Positions 16,526-24,627 of a stretch of DNA of 64,000 bases are shown here, piece by piece. Source of the stretch: TMP-86 sp044226865 (GTDB lineage: Bacteria; Pseudomonadota; Gammaproteobacteria; Steroidobacterales; Steroidobacteraceae); assembly GCA_044226865.1 (NCBI GenBank), contig JBGAGE010000014.1, positions 1 through 64,000 of the forward strand, written 5' to 3'. Made by a program: the position numbers and the translations under genes. The notes below the pieces were generated by a model. It was not told where the DNA came from, did not search any database, and saw only the letters and a program-made list of their open reading frames with translations. Numbering within the stretch: position 1 is the first letter of the stretch; each line of letters begins with the position of its first letter.

Positions 16526-17646
16526 GAACCATCGCGCTGGCCGGCGCGCTTGCGCTGGCCCTTTTGGCGGGGGGCTGCGGCGGGAAGCAGGGGAACGGGG
16601 CGCCGGCGCCCGCGGCGGATGCAGAGCCCAAGCTCCTGAACGTCTATTCCTGGGCGCTGTACATCGCTCCCGACACCGTGGCGGAGTTCGAGAAGCGCAC
16701 CGGCATCAAGGTGAACTACTCCACCTACGACAGCAACGAACTGCTCGAGACCAAGCTGTTCACCGGGAATACGGGCTATGACATCGTCGTGCCCACGGTG
16801 ACATTCTTCGAGCGGCAGGCCAAGGCGGGCATCTATCGCAAGCTCGACAAGAGCCTGCTGCCCAACCTCAAGAACCTGGACCCGGACATCATGCGCCGCC
16901 TGGCGCTGCACGATCCCGGCACCGAACATGCGATTCCCTATCTGTGGAGCATGGTCGGCCTGGGATTCAACCAGGATGAAATCGCCAAGCGCCTGGGTGG
17001 TGTGCCCGATGGATGGTCCCTGATCATGGACCCCGCCAACGCCGCCAAGCTCAGGAGCTGCGGGATCTCGCTGCTGGATGCGCCGGCGGATGTCATCGGC
17101 GCGGTGCTCATCCACCTCGGCAAGGACGCCAACAGCACCGACGAGCGCGAGCTGGGCGCGGCCTTCGATGTCCTGCACAGGATCCGGCCCTACATCCGCA
17201 GTTTCGATTCCGAGCAGTACATCGCGGAGCTGTCCAACGGTGGCGTGTGCGTGGTGCTGGGTTGGTCGGGTGACATCGTGCAGGCGCGCAATCGCGCGCG
17301 CGAAGCTGGCAATGGCATGCGGATCGCATTCCTGCTGCCGAAGGAGGGGAGTCTCATGACGCTGGATGCAATGGCCATACCCGCCGATGCGCCGCACCCG
17401 CGCAATGCGCAGGCATTCATGAACTTCCTGATGGAGCCGGCCGTGATCGCGCACATCACCGATGCCGTGGGCTATCCGAACGGCAACCGCGAAGCGACCC
17501 CCCTGGTCGGCGCGGCGCTGCGCGAGGATCCGGCCGTCTACCCGGACGATACGGCGCGTGCGCGCCTGCAGACCCAGCACGCCAAGAGCCTGGAGTATTC
17601 GCGGTTCCTGTCGCGCGAGTGGACCAAGCTCAAGACAGGATCTTGA
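16522..17646 (+). CDS. Orphan PotD/PotF-like solute-binding lipoprotein
   Basis: This 374-residue periplasmic binding protein belongs to the spermidine/putrescine family. The signal peptide ends in a lipobox LAGGC with C19 as the lipidated residue, so it is membrane-anchored. The mature part opens with LLNVYSWALYIAPDTVAEF, the usual first strand and helix of PotD/PotF proteins (there NWSxYI). The later GWSGDIVQARNRA and LDAMAIPADAPHPRNAQAFMNFLM segments are also family hallmarks. The start overlaps the Rieske stop (ATGA). No ABC permease or ATPase gene accompanies it, which is unusual. It may serve a TonB-linked or redox system, or a permease encoded elsewhere. Polyamine binding is likely for the family but unproven here. 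Confidence 0.85.
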   Translation: MRTIALAGALALALLAGGCGGKQGNGAPAPAADAEPKLLNVYSWALYIAPDTVAEFEKRTGIKVNYSTYDSNELLETKLFTGNTGYDIVVPTVTFFERQAKAGIYRKLDKSLLPNLKNLDPDIMRRLALHDPGTEHAIPYLWSMVGLGFNQDEIAKRLGGVPDGWSLIMDPANAAKLRSCGISLLDAPADVIGAVLIHLGKDANSTDERELGAAFDVLHRIRPYIRSFDSEQYIAELSNGGVCVVLGWSGDIVQARNRAREAGNGMRIAFLLPKEGSLMTLDAMAIPADAPHPRNAQAFMNFLMEPAVIAHITDAVGYPNGNREATPLVGAALREDPAVYPDDTARARLQTQHAKSLEYSRFLSREWTKLKTGS

Positions 17647-17707
17647 GCGGCGGCTGACTGCCTGTTCCAACGCCTGCCGACCTGCGCGGGCACTGGTTTG
17701 CGCGCCT

Positions 17708-17737
17708 GTAGCGACGGTGCTACTGTCTGTGATAGCA
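17708..17737. promoter_or_regulatory. Overlapping inverted repeats upstream of the second TonB receptor
   Basis: In the 128-base gap before the receptor gene, GTAGC-N6-GCTAC (17708-17723) overlaps TGCTA-N10-TAGCA (17718-17737). A TACTGT hexamer between them could serve as a -10. This is a possible operator and internal promoter of the cluster, or an mRNA hairpin. Confidence 0.3.
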
Positions 17738-17774
17738 GATGCGCTTGAGCCGCACACTACGACAAGGGGATGAC

Positions 17775-20219
17775 ATGAGCCGGAACTTCCATGCCTCGGG
17801 GGAGCGTGCCGCGATTTGCTGTGCGCTGTTGTCGGTCAGCCTGTTGGCGCAACAGCCGGTCGCGGCCGCCGAAGGCGATGAAGGTGGCCTGACGGAGATC
17901 GTGGTGACCGCCACCCGCCACGAGGAGACCATCAGTCGCGTGCCCTTGAGCATCAGCGCCTTCAGCCAGGAGACCATGGACCTGAAGGGCATCAAGGACA
18001 TCAACGATGTGGTGCGTTTCACGCCCGGCTTGTCCATCGACAACTCCGGTACCAACGCGATTTCCATCCGCGGAATTTCTTCCTCCGGCGGCGCGGGCAC
18101 CACCGGCATCTACATCGACGAAACTCCCATCCAGATGCGGGCGCTGGGATTCAACCCGGACGACACGCTGCCGAAGACCTTCGACCTGGAGCGCGTTGAA
18201 GTATTGCGTGGTCCGCAGGGCACGCTGTTCGGCTCGGGATCGGAAGGCGGCACGGTGCGATACATCCTGGCCCAGCCGAGCCTGACCAAGGAGTCCAGCT
18301 ATCTGCGCTCTGAAGTGTCGTACACGCGTGGCGGTGAGGCGACCTACGAGGCGGGTTTCGCGCATGGCGGACCGATCAAGGACGATGTCTTCGGTTATCG
18401 GGCGAGCGTTTGGTACCGCTACGATGGCGGTTGGATCGACCGGGTGGACCCGACCACGCGGCAGGTGGTCGACAAGAACGCCAATCACGTCAACAACGTG
18501 GTGCTGCGCCTGGCGGCGATATGGAAGCCCACCGACAGCCTGACCATCACGCCGAGCGTGATCTACCAGAACAGCAAGCGCCACGATGTCTCGCAATACC
18601 AGGATGTGTATTCCAGCGGCAGCGGCTCCTTCAACAACGCCAATCCCAGCCAACTGCCGGTTCCCGACAAGTTCTACCTGCCGGCGTTGAAATTGGAGGC
18701 GGACCTGGGCGCGATGCGCCTGATCTCCAATACCTCCCTGTTCCATCGCGACGAGGTCACGGGCTACGAGGGCACGATGTACGACGTCGCGTTCTACCAA
18801 TCCCTCGGCTGGCCCGATGCCGGGTTCGGCCTCACGTTCCTGAACCCGAGCGAGTACCCGCTGCTCGACACCAACGGCTATCACCTGCCGGCGTCGATCC
18901 AGGACTACCGTTCACCCGCGACCATCATCAACAAGCAGGAAAGCATCTCGCAGGAATTGCGCCTGCAGTCGGCGGACAGCGACTCGAAATTGCGCTGGAC
19001 CGTGGGCGCGTTCTTCTCGCTGTCGCGCGAAGAAAGCGTGGAGGAACTGCACGACCCGATGGTGGACCAGTTTTACCAGGCTATCTATGGCGTGACCGCG
19101 GAGGAAGCCTGGGGATTGCCGCTGCTGCCCAATGGCGATTCCTACTACAACCGCAATGTCGCGCACGACCGGCAGATCGCGGGATTCGGCGAGGCCACGT
19201 ATTCGTTCACCGACCAATGGAAACTGACGCTGGGAGGACGAATCTCGAAGATGACCTTCGACCTGAATCACTTCGCGGATGGCTTGCAGAACGGTGGGCC
19301 CGATCAGTCCTACGCATCCCAATCGGAAACCGCCTTCACTCCCAAGGTGAGCGTGTCCTTCCAGATGAACCCGGACAACCTGTTCTATGCCACTTATGCC
19401 AAGGGATTCCGTCCCGGCGGCGGCAATCCGCCGCTGATCGACCAATGTTCTTCGGGCCTGGTGGACCTGGGCTACACGGATGGCCAGGCGCCCTCGCAGT
19501 ACAGCTCTGACAAGACCAACAGCTACGAAATCGGCTCGAAGAATAATTTCAATGATCGCGTGAGGCTTGCCAGCAGCGTCTATTGGATCAAGTGGAACGG
19601 CATCCAGCAGAACGTGTACGTGGCCACCTGCGGCCTGCAGTTCACCGACAACCTCGGCACGGCGGTGGCCAAGGGTTTCGACTTGCAGGCCGAGGCGCGA
19701 CTCACACAACACCTGGATGTGGAGGCGGCGGTCGGCTACACGAGCGCACGCTACACCAAGGATTCCAAGGCCGGCCTCGCCATCACGGGCGATGCGATTT
19801 CCGGTGAGGCCGCCACCGGCGGCAGCCCCGGCGCGATCGCCCCCTGGACCGCCTCGCTGGGACTGCAATACCGGTTCGAGGGGTTGGGCGACGGCGGCTT
19901 CGTGCGCTTCGACTGGCAGTACCAGAGCCGTAACAATTGGCCTGCGGCGAGCCAGGATCCGCGCTCCTCTCAGTACTCTCCGTGGGTACCCTATGTGTCG
20001 GCCAACAAATTCGCCTCGTTGCGCGCGGGCATGTCCATCAAGGGCTGGGACCTGTCGCTCTTCGTCGATAACCTGTTCGACTCGCGGACCATCACCAATT
20101 ATCTGTCGTCGGTCGTGGATCCTTATCACCCCACCGACAGCCCCGCGCCCGGCCCCATGTACACCAACTTCACGTTCCGGCCGCGCACCTTCGGCATCAC
20201 GGCCAGCTTCCGCAAGTGA
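17775..20219 (+). CDS. TonB-dependent outer-membrane receptor
   Basis: This complete 814-residue TonB-dependent receptor has a signal peptide (residues 1-34), a TonB box-like LTEIVVTATRHEETIS, and a plug domain with FDLERVEVLRGPQGTLFGSGSEGGTVRY. A 22-strand barrel ends in the required aromatic/charged terminus (FGITASFRK). The start at 17775 is chosen because AAGGGG lies five bases upstream; an earlier in-frame ATG lacks this. It belongs to the receptor group common in oligotrophic and sphingomonad-like degraders rather than to siderophore receptors. It sits between the PotD-like lipoprotein and the phosphoesterase lipoprotein, overlapping the latter by GTGA, so its ligand is probably processed by these proteins. 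Energy comes from TonB-ExbBD encoded elsewhere. Confidence 0.88.
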   Translation: MSRNFHASGERAAICCALLSVSLLAQQPVAAAEGDEGGLTEIVVTATRHEETISRVPLSISAFSQETMDLKGIKDINDVVRFTPGLSIDNSGTNAISIRGISSSGGAGTTGIYIDETPIQMRALGFNPDDTLPKTFDLERVEVLRGPQGTLFGSGSEGGTVRYILAQPSLTKESSYLRSEVSYTRGGEATYEAGFAHGGPIKDDVFGYRASVWYRYDGGWIDRVDPTTRQVVDKNANHVNNVVLRLAAIWKPTDSLTITPSVIYQNSKRHDVSQYQDVYSSGSGSFNNANPSQLPVPDKFYLPALKLEADLGAMRLISNTSLFHRDEVTGYEGTMYDVAFYQSLGWPDAGFGLTFLNPSEYPLLDTNGYHLPASIQDYRSPATIINKQESISQELRLQSADSDSKLRWTVGAFFSLSREESVEELHDPMVDQFYQAIYGVTAEEAWGLPLLPNGDSYYNRNVAHDRQIAGFGEATYSFTDQWKLTLGGRISKMTFDLNHFADGLQNGGPDQSYASQSETAFTPKVSVSFQMNPDNLFYATYAKGFRPGGGNPPLIDQCSSGLVDLGYTDGQAPSQYSSDKTNSYEIGSKNNFNDRVRLASSVYWIKWNGIQQNVYVATCGLQFTDNLGTAVAKGFDLQAEARLTQHLDVEAAVGYTSARYTKDSKAGLAITGDAISGEAATGGSPGAIAPWTASLGLQYRFEGLGDGGFVRFDWQYQSRNNWPAASQDPRSSQYSPWVPYVSANKFASLRAGMSIKGWDLSLFVDNLFDSRTITNYLSSVVDPYHPTDSPAPGPMYTNFTFRPRTFGITASFRK

Positions 20220-21892
20220 GGCGTGTGTCGATCCGCTGGTTGCCGGCGACGGCGGCGGCGCTGCTCGCAATGGCGGGTTGCGTCAGCCGCGACTTGCGGA
20301 TCATTCCGCCGCAAGGCGAGGCACGCACCACGCGTCAGTTGCGCGAGAAGATCGACACCATCGTGGTCATTTATGCGGAGAACCGCTCGTTCGATAATCT
20401 GTTCGGCCGGTTCCCGGGCGCGCGCGGCATCAACGAGGTGCTGGGCAAGGACGGCAAGCCCACGGCTGCCTACGTGCCGCAGCTGGATCGCGACGGCAGC
20501 GTCCTCAAGGAACTGCCCCGGACCTGGGAAGGCGTGACGGCGGAGGGCGTGACGCCGGCGGTGAGCGAGGAGAACAGCGCGGGGCTTGGCAACGCACCAT
20601 TTGCCATCGAAACGGCTTTCAAGCCGCGCGCGGGTGTCACCCTCGACCCGGGCGTCGTCACGCGCGACCTGTATCACCGCTTCTTCGAAAACCAGATGCA
20701 GATCGGGCAGGGCGGCAACGAGGGATTTGCGGCGTGGTCGGATGCCGGTGGCCTCACCATGGGCCATTACGACACCAGCCATTCGGCGCTCACGGAACTG
20801 GCGCAGCGCTACACGCTGGCCGACAACTTCTTCCAGGGCGCCTTCGGCGGCTCGTTCCTGAATCACCAGTACCTCATCTGCGCCTGCGCGCCCGAGTACC
20901 CGCACGCGGACACGGCGCCGGCCCGCCCACGGATCACCTACCTCGACCACGACGCCGCCGGCCATGCGCTGCCGCGGCTGGCGCTGGATGCGAAGTCACC
21001 GCCCTCGGCTTTGCAGGGCCCGCCGCGATACATCGCGAGCACCAGCATCGCGCCGCTGGATTATTTTGGCGATGGCACTTTCAGGGCCATCAATACGATG
21101 CAACCTCCCTATCAGCCCAGCGATTCGCAGCCCACGGATGATGCCGGCCGCGCCTACGCGGATCCGCTCAATGCCAAGACGCTGCCGCCGCAAACGCAGA
21201 CCACCATCGGTGACCTGCTGAGCGCCAAGGGCGTGGATTGGGCCTGGTATGCGGGTGCGTGGAAGCTGGCGCTGGCCGATGGCATGCAGCCGCGCGAAGC
21301 CAAGCGCAAGGTCATCTACGCGCCGGAAGTGCCGGCGGGGGCGCCGGATTTCCAGCCGCACCACCAGCCCTTCAATTACTACACCGCGTTCGATCCGGTG
21401 AGCGGCGCCGCCGCGCGGCAGGCGCACCTGAAGGATTATGAGGACCTGTTGGCGGATGCAGCGTCAGGCAACCTGCCGCCGGTGGTGTTCTACAAGCCGC
21501 AGGGCAACCTGAATCAACATCCCGGCTATGCGTCGATCGCGGACGGTGATGCGCACATCGCCGCCCTGGTGGACAAGCTGAAGTCCTCGCGCCAGTGGCG
21601 GCACATGCTGATCGTCATCACCTACGACGAGTACGGCGGTTTCTGGGATCATGTGCCGCCGCCGAAGGGCGACCTGCTGGGACCCGGCACGCGCATTCCG
21701 GCGCTCATCATCTCGCCGTTCGCGCGCCGCGGTTTCGTCGACCACACGCCCTACGACACGGGATCTGTGCTGCGGCTGATCACCCGCCGTTTCGAGCTGA
21801 CCGAACTTGCAGGGCTGAAGGCCCGCGATGAGGCGCTGCGCGCCCACGGGGCAAGCCCCATGGGCGATCTGACCCAGTCTCTGCAGTTCTGA
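20216..21892 (+). CDS. AcpA/phospholipase C-family phosphoesterase, lipoprotein
   Basis: This 558-residue protein of the acid phosphatase/phospholipase C superfamily has a lipobox ending in C22 (LLAMAGC), so it is anchored in the periplasm or outer membrane. The family start IVVIYAENRSFDNLFG carries the metal-binding Glu-Asn. GGSFLNHQYLI contains the presumptive nucleophile Ser region, and TYDEYGGFWDHVPPP supplies late metal ligands. Substrates in the family range from phosphomonoesters to phosphatidylcholine and sphingomyelin, and the specificity cannot be told here. The GTG start overlaps the receptor stop (GTGA), so the two proteins are made together. It might release phosphate, phosphocholine or a head group before uptake. 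Confidence 0.82.
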   Translation: MRRVSIRWLPATAAALLAMAGCVSRDLRIIPPQGEARTTRQLREKIDTIVVIYAENRSFDNLFGRFPGARGINEVLGKDGKPTAAYVPQLDRDGSVLKELPRTWEGVTAEGVTPAVSEENSAGLGNAPFAIETAFKPRAGVTLDPGVVTRDLYHRFFENQMQIGQGGNEGFAAWSDAGGLTMGHYDTSHSALTELAQRYTLADNFFQGAFGGSFLNHQYLICACAPEYPHADTAPARPRITYLDHDAAGHALPRLALDAKSPPSALQGPPRYIASTSIAPLDYFGDGTFRAINTMQPPYQPSDSQPTDDAGRAYADPLNAKTLPPQTQTTIGDLLSAKGVDWAWYAGAWKLALADGMQPREAKRKVIYAPEVPAGAPDFQPHHQPFNYYTAFDPVSGAAARQAHLKDYEDLLADAASGNLPPVVFYKPQGNLNQHPGYASIADGDAHIAALVDKLKSSRQWRHMLIVITYDEYGGFWDHVPPPKGDLLGPGTRIPALIISPFARRGFVDHTPYDTGSVLRLITRRFELTELAGLKARDEALRAHGASPMGDLTQSLQF

Positions 21893-21905
21893 GCGGCGCC
21901 GGCCT

Positions 21906-23225
21906 TCAGTCGCCGATGATGGCGGGCGTGGGCTTGCCGTCGCGCAGATAGACGACGCCCTGTTTCATGACCAGGGTGGGGTGCTGCAGCAGCGTGATGT
22001 CATCCAGGGGATTGCCCGCGACCGCGACGAGGTCTGCGTAGCGGCCGGCGGTCAATGAACCCAGCTCCGCTTCATGCCGGAGCAATTGCGCGGCATTGAT
22101 GGTGGCCGCCTGCAGCGCCACGGCGGCCGGCACCCCGGCTTTCACCAGGTAGGCGAATTCCCCGGCGTTCTGGCCATGCGGATATACGCCCGCATCGGTG
22201 CCGAAGGCGATCTTCACGCCGGCCTTGTAGGCGCGCGACACCGTGGTGGCGATCTGCGGTCCGATGGCCGCCGCCTTGGCGGCGATCTGCGGCGGGAAGA
22301 AACCGGGGATCTTCGCCTTCTGCGCGACGAACTCGCCGGCGGAAATGGTGGGCACGTACCAGGTACCGTGCTCCTTCATCAGCTTGATGTCCTCATCGTT
22401 CATGAGCGTGCCATGTTCGATGGAATCCACGCCGCCGACGATGGCGCGGCGGATGCCTTCCGCGCCATGCGCGTGCGCCGCGACCGCAAAGCCGTAGTCG
22501 TGCGCCGTGGCCACCACCGCCTTGATTTCCTCCAGCGTCATCTGCGAGTTCTCGCCGCTGCTGCCCTCATCGAGCACGCCGCCGGAGGGCATGATCTTGA
22601 TCACGTCGGCGCCCATCTTGTAATGCTCGCGCACGGCCTTCACGGCATCCTGCGTCGAATCGACGATGCCATCGGCAGGGCCGGGATCGCCGGCAAGATC
22701 CAGCCGATAGGTATTGGTGGGGTCGGCATGGCCACCGGTGGAACCGATGGCCAGCCCCGCCGTGTACAGGCGCGGGCCGGGCACGACGCCGGCGTTGATG
22801 GCATTGCGCAGCGCGATGGTCTCCCAGTTTCGGTCCCCGAGGCTGCGTACGGTGGTGAAGCCCGCGAGCAGGGTGCGCCGCGCATACACGGTGGACCGCA
22901 GCGCGTGATCGGCGATGTTCCAGTGAAACTGATCCACGTACGTGGTGGCGCTTTGCTGGCCGCTCAGGTGCACGTGCGTGTCGATCAGGCCGGGCAGGCA
23001 GGTCTGGGATGAGAGGTCCACGAGTTCGGCGCCGGCAGGGGCGCGTAGGCCCGCCTCGACGCCGGTGATCTTGCCCGCCTCGATCAGCACGGTACCCGGG
23101 CCGTTGAGCTTGCCGGCGATGCTGTCGAAGACATGGCCGCATTGCACGGCGGTGACGCTTGCGTCGGCTGCGCCTGCGGCAACGGCAAGGATTACACTGG
23201 AGCAAACGGCGGTGGAAATTTTCAT
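21906..23225 (-). CDS. Exported metal-dependent amidohydrolase (imidazolonepropionase/prolidase-like)
   Basis: The protein has 439 residues from the chosen start. AAAGGGG lies five bases before the ATG, and the far longer upstream reading frame is non-coding. A Sec signal peptide spans residues 1-23. The amidohydrolase metal site is visible as DTHVHLSG, the lysine in DVIKIMPSGG, AAHAHGAEG, SIEHGT and the final Asp in FGTDAGVYPHG. Relatives annotated as amidohydrolases cut cyclic imides, Xaa-Pro dipeptides, organophosphates or ochratoxin-like amides, so the substrate is open. It is convergent with the phosphoesterase gene. Its start lies only 15 bases from the divergent methyltransferase-like start. 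Confidence 0.87.
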   Translation of the reverse strand: MKISTAVCSSVILAVAAGAADASVTAVQCGHVFDSIAGKLNGPGTVLIEAGKITGVEAGLRAPAGAELVDLSSQTCLPGLIDTHVHLSGQQSATTYVDQFHWNIADHALRSTVYARRTLLAGFTTVRSLGDRNWETIALRNAINAGVVPGPRLYTAGLAIGSTGGHADPTNTYRLDLAGDPGPADGIVDSTQDAVKAVREHYKMGADVIKIMPSGGVLDEGSSGENSQMTLEEIKAVVATAHDYGFAVAAHAHGAEGIRRAIVGGVDSIEHGTLMNDEDIKLMKEHGTWYVPTISAGEFVAQKAKIPGFFPPQIAAKAAAIGPQIATTVSRAYKAGVKIAFGTDAGVYPHGQNAGEFAYLVKAGVPAAVALQAATINAAQLLRHEAELGSLTAGRYADLVAVAGNPLDDITLLQHPTLVMKQGVVYLRDGKPTPAIIGD

Positions 23226-23240
23226 GCAGTCCCCTTTCTG

Positions 23241-24032
23241 ATGAGCGGGCAGTTTACTCCGGCGGTGAGCTGGTCCCAACGCTGGCGATCGCTGCGCAAT
23301 GACTGGTCGCTGCGGATCGCGGCGCACATCCGCTTCTCGCGCGGTGTGTTCGTGGAAGCTCCGTGCGGCCGGTTGGGCGGGCAGCCTGCGGCGCGCGCCG
23401 CCCGCATCGAGCAATTGGCGCAAAATTATGATGTGCGCTTCGAAACCTGGCTGGCTGAAGCCACCAGCCTCAACAATTACGCCTACCTCGATGTCCTGGA
23501 TCGCGCCTTCGCCGCCGCCGGTGAATCCCCGCCGCGTCCGGCGGTGCTCGCCGACGTGGGCTCTGCGAGCTTCTGGTATGCCTCCGTCTTGCAGGTTTTC
23601 TTCCGGCCGGGGCGCCTGGATGGCTACGATGTCGAGGCCTGGCGCCGTTATGCCAGCGGCCATACGCGCCAGGATCACGCCAATGGCCATGCACAGCGCT
23701 GGCCGCAAACGCGCTTTCATGGGGTGGACTACCGGCAGGTATCGCAGGCCGCCGACCTCATCACCTGCTGGTATCCCTTCGTCAGCGCCACTCCCCTTCT
23801 GGCCTGGGGGCTTCCACTTAAGCTATTGACCCCAAAGCAATTATTGTCGACGATTGCCGCCAATCTCAAGCCGGACGGCGCATTCTTCATGGTCAATCAG
23901 GGTGCGGCGGAAGCGCGCGTGGCCGCCGGCATCGCAGAATCTGTAGGCCTGCGCCGGCAGTGGCTGTGGGACAACACGGACCCGCTTCTGCCCCGGCCTC
24001 AATGCCCGGTGGCAAGTTATTGGCGGCATTAA
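23241..24032 (+). CDS. Methyltransferase-like protein of unknown function
   Basis: This 263-residue protein has no certain family name. After a basic N-terminal region (RWRSLRNDWSLRIAAHIRFS) it contains AVLADVGSASFWYASVL followed by LDGYDVE. Together these resemble motif I and the acidic second strand of class I SAM-dependent methyltransferases. LKPDGAFFMVNQG near residue 210 resembles the post-motif strand (LKPGG). The start is not supported by a Shine-Dalgarno sequence. GTG at 23263 is an alternative. It is transcribed divergently from the amidohydrolase with only 15 bases between the two starts, so their promoters must lie within each other's coding region or the true start is further downstream. 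The assignment is tentative. Confidence 0.6.
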   Translation: MSGQFTPAVSWSQRWRSLRNDWSLRIAAHIRFSRGVFVEAPCGRLGGQPAARAARIEQLAQNYDVRFETWLAEATSLNNYAYLDVLDRAFAAAGESPPRPAVLADVGSASFWYASVLQVFFRPGRLDGYDVEAWRRYASGHTRQDHANGHAQRWPQTRFHGVDYRQVSQAADLITCWYPFVSATPLLAWGLPLKLLTPKQLLSTIAANLKPDGAFFMVNQGAAEARVAAGIAESVGLRRQWLWDNTDPLLPRPQCPVASYWRH

Positions 24033-24049
24033 ATTAATTGCTGTATATT
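24020..24049 (+). promoter_or_regulatory. Putative sigma70 promoter of the RRM-protein gene
   Basis: TTGGCG (24020-24025), an 18-base spacer and TATATT (24044-24049) overlap the end of the methyltransferase-like gene. The predicted leader is about 155 bases, long for a 97-codon gene. Such leaders are common in cold-regulated RNA-binding protein genes. Confidence 0.4.
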
Positions 24050-24212
24050 CGGCCGCGGTTCGCAGGCTTTTTCTTGTCCGTTGTTTCTGGTCACCGCGCC
24101 GCTTCGCGTCACCTTGACCGCAACCCACAATGCTAGGTTTGTCGATCCAGGTGACCGGCGTGAATATTCTCGACCGGCCAATGTTTGCTTTTTTCTGGTA
24201 GGTATTTTTCAC

Positions 24213-24506
24213 ATGACGAAAATGTATGTTGGCAATCTTCCGTTCTCCATGGACGAAGCCGGAGTTCGCGCCCTGTTCGAAAAGCACGGTGCGGTGCAGT
24301 CGGTAGCGCTGATCAATGATCGCGAAACCGGACGCCCTCGCGGTTTCGGATTCGTTGAGATGGCCAGCGCAGATGCGGCGCGCGCCATGCAAGCTCTCAA
24401 CGGCCATGATGTGGGCGGTCGGGCGCTGAAGGTGAACGAGGCTCAGGAGCGCACCGGCGGCGGTGGCGGCGGCGGCGGCGGTGGCCGCGGTCCGAAGCGC
24501 TGGTAA
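24213..24506 (+). CDS. RRM-domain RNA-binding protein with glycine-rich tail
   Basis: This 97-residue protein is a single RNA recognition motif. RNP2 appears as MYVGNLPFS and RNP1 as RGFGFVEM, with the usual aromatic residues that stack on RNA bases. The C-terminus is a short Arg/Gly tail with a run of about ten glycines followed by RGPKRW. Bacterial relatives are small glycine-rich RNA-binding proteins, often cold-induced. The chosen start is the ATG immediately before TKMYVGN, preceded at a distance by GGTAGGT. A longer upstream reading is not homologous. It is monocistronic, with a predicted promoter at 24020 and a strong terminator at 24534. Confidence 0.88.
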   Translation: MTKMYVGNLPFSMDEAGVRALFEKHGAVQSVALINDRETGRPRGFGFVEMASADAARAMQALNGHDVGGRALKVNEAQERTGGGGGGGGGGRGPKRW

Positions 24507-24533
24507 CAGCTCTTTTCGAGTCGATGCATCGAA

Positions 24534-24568
24534 CGAAGGCCGCTGTGAATCAGCGGCCTTCGTCTTTT
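24534..24568 (+). terminator. Rho-independent terminator of the RRM-protein gene
   Basis: A perfect 12-base stem, CGAAGGCCGCTG with CAGCGGCCTTCG around a TGAAT loop, is followed by TCTTTT. It ends the RRM-gene transcript. Confidence 0.9.
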
Positions 24569-24627
24569 GCGCAGCCCGCAGGCAATGGGCGGCGCTCTGG
24601 CGGCTTTCTTCTTAGATTCATTTTGCC

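Noticed and set aside
23133..23240. An N-terminal extension of the methyltransferase-like protein and of the antisense amidohydrolase frame
   Set aside because: The extension is antisense to the amidohydrolase signal peptide, which has a strong ribosome-binding site, and it has a shadow-like composition.
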